Positions 59,160-64,000 of a stretch of DNA of 64,000 nucleotides are shown here, one piece after another. Source of the DNA: Spongospora subterranea f. sp. subterranea. Lineage: Eukaryota; Endomyxa: Phytomyxea; Phytomyxea; Plasmodiophorida. Under the pieces are notes generated by a model. It was not told where the DNA came from and did no database searches. It was given only the letters and a program-made list of their open reading frames with translations. The stretch covers positions 186,001-250,000 of the forward strand of contig JAUGWO010000013.1 in the NCBI GenBank assembly GCA_049724395.1, written 5' to 3'. Each line of letters opens with the position of its first letter. Position 1 is the stretch's first letter. The position numbers and the translations under genes were made by a program.

Positions 59160-60171
59160 TGTCGGAGGACGATCACAACGACACGATACAGACAGGTAGA
59201 TGAGGGTTGTATAGAACGCGCGGACATGAATCCGGACTCCGTGACGGGCTTTTTCGTATATGAATGAGCGCTATTATGTGAAAATTGAAATCAGCAGATT
59301 ACAGTTTGATCCAAGAAAACCTGAACTCCATTGGAGTCTAGAACCTAGCAACGATTTCATAAGCAGGGCCATTCCTGGTGGGAGTGATGTCTGAAGCATG
59401 TGAAATTTAACGCCTTCCGTGACTGATTGTAGTGACTACGATCGTGAACACCTCGTTAGCACACCATAGAATGTGTCCTTAAACATATTACGTGCTCCAA
59501 AGATCATTTCAAAAAAGGTATCATTTCTTTTCGCTTCAACGAATCCATTGCTGCAGTGTCATAATTCCACAGGCCACCGCAAAGGTTTACATCTGTTTTG
59601 CTAATGAGGCAGATCTTACACGAATAGTGCACACTTCCGATTTTCATCGCTAATGCTTTGATCGAACAAACTTCATCAGATATATCAAACTCATTGGATA
59701 AATCGATAATTTATTTAAAAATCCAGTTTGTTGATTTACGGGTGTTAATGGGAGTATTTTTTGTGCAATCAAGGGTGTTAGTATGTATGTAATAATTCTG
59801 AATATGACACTTTTTCATGGCGGACAATAATCTTAGAACACGTGCCGTTCCATCGTGTGTCCTTGTGATGTCTTCTCTAAGTGTTATAGCGGCAGATATT
59901 TATCTTGAACCTTGCTTCCCTGACGATCTAAAGTTCCTCAAATATATTTATCAACGACCAAAGGGACGATATATCTTGGATAAATTCAGCGATCAAGAAT
60001 AAGGAATTACAACGTTCATGATCGGTGACGGCTTGCTAGATGACCAGATCGCCGTCCTGATTCCTGGTCTTCTGTGTTTCCGCAGTCACTCTCATTAAAA
60101 AAAATGCGACACTGTGGCTCAGTTGCGCAACATTATTCGCAGCGAACGCTTGAGTTGCTTTTCCCCAGACG
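59160..60171. other. Divergent intergenic region; possible 61-codon ORF 59817-60002
   Basis: Holds the promoter region of RPSA and, on the other side, that of PRKRIP1. The plus ORF at 59817-60002 (MADNNLRTRAVPSCVLVMSS..) has no recognised family and may be chance. Otherwise AT-rich, nothing seen. Confidence 0.35.
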
Positions 60172-60666
60172 ATGTCTGATGCCGTTGATACCAGCGCCCA
60201 TGAGCTACATGCTCGATTACTGGCAGATTCTATAGCTCGTGATCGAGTTATTGAAGACCTGGAATCGAAGCCCATTCGAATGACTCAGGTCAGCGGGTCT
60301 TCTGCTGGTGCTGGATCCGGAGATTTCCATCATTATCGGCAACATAGAAGAATCGAGTTTGCACGTTTGAACGCGATTAATAGGCAGCATCGCGCTGAAA
60401 AAGAAGCTGAAGAGTTTGCCAAAAAAAGAAAAATCAATGAAGAGGTTTGTGCTCAGTTGACGTCAAAGAAGAGCTCAAAAAGACAGAAGAAAAAAGCGTC
60501 CGCCAGAATGAAGAAAGATAATATGAGGGCAGCACAATTATCTGAAAAAGCTGCAGCAAATGGGGCAGACGTTGAAGATGAGTGTGAAACCGGTCCATCT
60601 TTGCCACCATGCCTGCGTACCGAAGATGTTGCCATAATCCGGAATCTTTCTAATACATCGCCGTGA
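60172..60666 (+). CDS. PRKRIP1: PRKRIP1 homologue (spliceosome-associated)
   Basis: 164 residues in a single exon. The family core is plain: VSGSSAGAGSGDFHHYRQHR, RIEFARLNAINRQHRAEKE, then a long basic helix KKSSKRQKKKASARMKKDNM. The metazoan protein is a small, highly basic helix found in late spliceosomes, and interacts with the PKR kinase in animals. The spliceosomal role is the likely one here. The acidic C-terminal tail and LPPCLRTEDVAIIRNL are less conserved. Start is the first ATG (60172). Confidence 0.9.
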   Translation: MSDAVDTSAHELHARLLADSIARDRVIEDLESKPIRMTQVSGSSAGAGSGDFHHYRQHRRIEFARLNAINRQHRAEKEAEEFAKKRKINEEVCAQLTSKKSSKRQKKKASARMKKDNMRAAQLSEKAAANGADVEDECETGPSLPPCLRTEDVAIIRNLSNTSP

Positions 60667-61089
60667 CATTTCATTATCCTGTTGCACCAAACATTTGAAA
60701 ATACCTATTCTATAAATTCACATCGCTGGACTGAGTAAGTTTGGTTGCCATCATCGATCCTTAACGATTGGAAACAAGGATTGATATAACAGGTACAATG
60801 AGGAGGTCACTGTGCTTTGAAATTACAGGCGATAAAAGAAAATGACATGATCTATCGTAGCACCAGATGAGCAACGTGTTTTGAAATTGGAACGAAAAAT
60901 TCGAGGTAATTCAGAAGCACGGAAAGTCGAAATATGCGGATGCATGAACAGGTCCAGTTTGATTCACGATTGACCCAGTGTGAAGCCCGAAAATCCAATG
61001 GCCCAGCGTCATCAAAAACATGACCAAGAATGTCTACCTGAGGCCAGCTTTCGTATCCAATCGTTAGATCCATCAGGCCATCCCGATCC
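60667..61089. other. Intergenic, no supported gene
   Basis: Short unrecognised ORFs between PRKRIP1 and the copia relic. Confidence 0.4.
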
Positions 61090-62060
61090 AGAAGCGCTAT
61101 CTCCGTACATGAAAATGTGCTGTTCAATGAGCAATATTTCGGATCAAGAACGGTTGAAACGGCCCTCGCCGACCCTACTGAACCAGAAACTGGTAGTGAT
61201 GATGACTATGATGCTGATTATCGTGAGTCTGTTGATACTCATGACGATAATGTGCCCGATAATCGTGCCCAAGATGAGTCTACCACTATTGACGATGAAC
61301 GATGTAGAAAAGATTCTTCGAAAGCGCGCTCGACGTTTCGTTGGGGATGCATTTGAATTTCGATGGAAGGGGTATCAGATGGATATTCAAGGTGAAAATT
61401 GTGGATATAAAGGACATTCCAGATGACTCTACATTGATAATCCAACCCAATCCAGAGGGTACGTCCTGTAGCCTGTTCGAGGCGCGCCTGGTTGTACTAG
61501 GATACAAGCAGGAGCTTGGCTGAAATTACAATGAGTCTTACTTCTGCCCCAGTTACGAGATTGGCTCTGTCTTAACGCAATATCCAAATATATATCTCTC
61601 AAAGCGCCTCAAGGATATCAATCTCCAACAAAATTTGTCAAATTACTCCAGCCTTTGTATGGTCTTAAACAAGCACCGTATGAGTGGCATAAGTTGATGG
61701 ATTCCTTCTTAACTAAAGATCAAGGCTTTACCCGTGTCAAGTCCACTACATGTTTGTATATCTGAGAGGAAGGATAATCAGTTTGTTGTTCTTGGTTTAT
61801 AAGGTTTATGATTTGCCTATTGTGGGGCATCCTACCGTGGTTAATAACACTCAAAATGCGTTGAAACTTCGCTTCGAAATGTCTGATCTCGGAGATTGGC
61901 CAGAATGTATTGAGATTCAATTGCTCGACCAAACTATGGTGTATTCATTAATCAAGCAGGGTATATAGATCATGTTCTGGAATGTATGGAATGAACAACT
62001 CTACTCGGCAGCAAACGAAGCTACTGTGTCCACAGACTGATCATGATTGTGAGTTGTTCG
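61090..62060 (+). mobile_element. Ty1/copia LTR-retrotransposon relic (integrase-RT linker and RT part of pol), broken
   Basis: Fossil fragment. Recognisable parts in order are the acidic linker between integrase and reverse transcriptase with its VLFNE-type start, the ARLVVLGYKQE block, the LQPLYGLKQAPYEWHKLMDS block, and the RFEMSDLGD block of copia reverse transcriptase. It is clearly decayed, with several breaks over about 1 kb. Gag, protease and most of the integrase are not seen. No LTR pair could be assigned with confidence. It appears old. Confidence 0.8.
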
Positions 62061-62170
62061 ACATGAACAGCAATGCATTGACCCTGGACCAATTCATTCT
62101 GCATTGGGTCTTGGTGGGACTGGAATCCATTCAAGCGGCAAAAAGCCGTGGTGGACATAAGGATTATAGT

Positions 62171-62250
62171 ATGAATGAGCCCCTATGAGCCCCTATGAGC
62201 CCCTATGAGCCCCTATGAGCCCCTAGGAGCCCCTATGAGCCCCCCCCCCC
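62171..62250 (+). repeat. Decamer microsatellite (ATGAGCCCCT), about 7 copies, ending in a C run
   Basis: Perfect or near-perfect tandem copies of ATGAGCCCCT from about 62174, one with a single change, closing with a run of about 13 C. It lies just 3' of the copia relic. Confidence 0.95.
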
Positions 62251-62375
62251 CAATGAGTCCCTTTATCCCAAGCGGATGTCGAACCTATTTGAACTTGCTG
62301 ATATTCGTCGGTTTCGTTAAGAAGTTTGTAGCTATCTTCGCGGTCTCACCGAACTTCTACTTGCTTATCCTTGAC

Positions 62376-63646
62376 CTGCTCATCTCTGAGTAAGGAAGAA
62401 CTCGTGGCCTATTCATCCATTTCGTAATTATATCAGGACTTTGGACATCGGTATCGTCGTCGTCATGATTATTTAGATTTTTTATACCAGCGTGTCTTTG
62501 ATCTGGGTGAACTCAGTTTCCAAACTTAAGTTGCTGAGGATTGTGGAGTCATAAAATCGACCGATGGGAACTATTCTAGTTGTGATAGCTTCATAGCGAA
62601 TCATGGCCCAACCCATTGCAACAGCATGTATTTACTAGAGGTAAGTCTAATTTACGGCTCCTTTAAATAATAAACCGTCTGATGTTCTTGTTGGTGTAGG
62701 ATATGACTTCCGTTGCGTTAGTGGAATACGATGCCATTGAGCACCGTTTCTTTTGCCAACCAATGTCGCGTTATGAAGTACAATTTATCGGAATTTTCAT
62801 TCGTTAATCGTCCCTTTTAAATGCACATTGGTCCTGTTGTCTCGAAACATTCGATCGGTCGATCACATGAATAAACATAGATTGGTTTCCCTCTTTGTCG
62901 TGCTTGCCTCCTATATGATAGGGATTCAAAACAATGAAGTTATTGTAATACGTAGATGATATACCTGATCTAGGGATCCAGCGATGAACATGGAGGGGAT
63001 CAACTACTACAACATGCCCATCGTATATAAGATTTGGCCAAAGGCGACTTACTTGTCGAAGCATTGCACATAGTAAATATATAAACAATGTGATCAAGTC
63101 AAAGATATGTCGTTATTGAATCTTCTCGAATAAACTTCCAGAATTGATTTTCTCTGAGTTGATTATCGGTCAGTTGGCAAAAATCTAAGTAGCTCATCTC
63201 TGAGTAAGAAAAAACTCGTGGCCTATTCCTCCATTTTGTAATCATTAATTTTTTATGCCAGCATGGAATTGATCTGGGTGACCTAAACTTCCAAACTTAG
63301 ATGGCTGAGGATTGTGGAGTCATCAATATTACCGATAGGAACTATTCTACTAGTGATTCCTTCGTAACGAATCATGGCCCAGCCCATGGCGATAGCATCT
63401 ACGAGCGGTAAGTCTAATTTTCGGCTTCTTAAATAATGAACCGTCTGATTCTCTTGTTGTCATAGTCTGTAGCTTTTGTCGAATACGATGCCATATAGCC
63501 TCGTTTGAATTTTTTCCTACTAATGTTGCATTGTGATGACAGTTCAAACAAGGTAGTTCGATAGGCCGATAGCTAACAATGTTTCCATCGCATTCACTTT
63601 GAGAGAAATACCATTTATCCGAATTTTCGTCATAAATTGATTTTAA
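62376..63646 (+). repeat. Diverged ~450-bp direct repeat pair (62376-62821 and 63193-63646)
   Basis: Both copies share CTCATCTCTGAGTAAG, CTCGTGGCCTATTC, GCTGAGGATTGTGGAGTCAT, GAATCATGGCCCA.CCCAT, GGTAAGTCTAATTT, GTCGAATACGATGCCAT-like sequence and GAATTTTC near the end. They are about 817 bp apart with a unique ~370-bp spacer. Identity is perhaps 75-80% by eye, with indels. They could be a tandem duplication of an unknown sequence or decayed terminal repeats; no coding function is recognised. Confidence 0.8.
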
Positions 63647-64000
63647 ATTGGGGGGATATGGAGAGCCTTTTTACGACACGGTAATCCGACTTTGTCCACA
63701 CCTTTCTATATCATTAATGTTACTCCCTCTTCCGGAGATGATTGATAGATTTGCGACATTTGAAAAGATTAAGCCAAAACGAAAACCATGACTAAGCAAA
63801 TGTGAAATGTGTTTATTAACATGTAGAACTATTCACTGTGATAATTTTGGACATTCATCTTCAATGACGAAGGTGTATCACACGATCAAAAAGAAGGATT
63901 TTGAAAATGATCTCGAAATCACCCGCCAGAAGGTCATTTTTAAAGATTTCAATAGGCCAGTTGCGCCTTCGGATGCCTGGTGGTAAATTATTTCTAACGC
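63647..64000. other. End of window, no supported feature
   Basis: AT-rich; no ORF with a recognisable product. Confidence 0.4.

Noticed and set aside
62376-63646. LTR pair of the copia relic
   Set aside because: Both copies lie on the same side of the relic and do not bracket it; no TG..CA ends or primer-binding site could be assigned.

Overview
The window comes from a compact genome of a microbial eukaryote. Genes are dense, sit on both strands, and carry many short GT..AG introns. Introns measured here are 47-61 nt, with a few of 90-236 nt. All three standard stop codons are used. The lineage cannot be fixed from the sequence. The mix of a plant/protist-type UFD1-zinc finger protein, a DNAJC16-like J/thioredoxin protein, an ATG14/UVRAG-like protein, FN3/EGF ectodomains and PIF/Harbinger and Ty1/copia relics fits a free-living or parasitic protist. 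A phytomyxean-like rhizarian with ~57-nt introns is one guess; it is inference only.

Layout. 0.5-7 kb: CNOT9, a P-loop ATPase/TPR protein, EMC8/9 and a nucleotide-sugar transporter, followed by an inverted partial copy of the transporter's first exon. 7-9.3 kb: a PIF/Harbinger relic and a stray copy of a receptor exon. 9.3-18.2 kb: a large RND-type membrane protein with FN3 and EGF modules in an outer loop, NDUFS7 with three consecutive microexons, about 2.8 kb of unresolved sequence, and a PA-domain seven-helix protein. 19-24.4 kb: COQ5, a 65-residue protein with a KEN box and a consensus D-box, a foldback MITE, and PRMT5. 26-31.8 kb: a many-exon pyruvate carboxylase. 32-38.4 kb: a possible RGS-domain protein, a saccharopine-dehydrogenase-like oxidoreductase, a Harbinger ORF1 inside a near-perfect palindrome, and an ATG14/UVRAG-like gene. 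38.5-45.8 kb: a 17-copy 29-bp minisatellite, a DNAJC16-like gene and a ~0.9-kb inverted repeat. 45.8-60.7 kb: a SEN1/senataxin-like helicase, an unknown protein, a membrane-anchored trehalase, a UFD1-zinc finger-UIM protein, ribosomal protein uS2 (RPSA) and PRKRIP1. 61-64 kb: a Ty1/copia relic, a decamer array and a ~450-bp direct repeat.

Most genes are unlinked housekeeping functions: mRNA decay and splicing, ER membrane insertion, respiration and ubiquinone synthesis, anaplerosis, trehalose use, autophagy and proteostasis. There is no operon-like logic. The recurring structural theme is short inverted or displaced duplications of coding DNA (6.5-7.0, 7.8/16.8, 21.6, 35.3-35.6 and 43.3-44.3 kb). 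At least four host genes break frame at short homopolymers, which looks more like residual assembly indels than biology.
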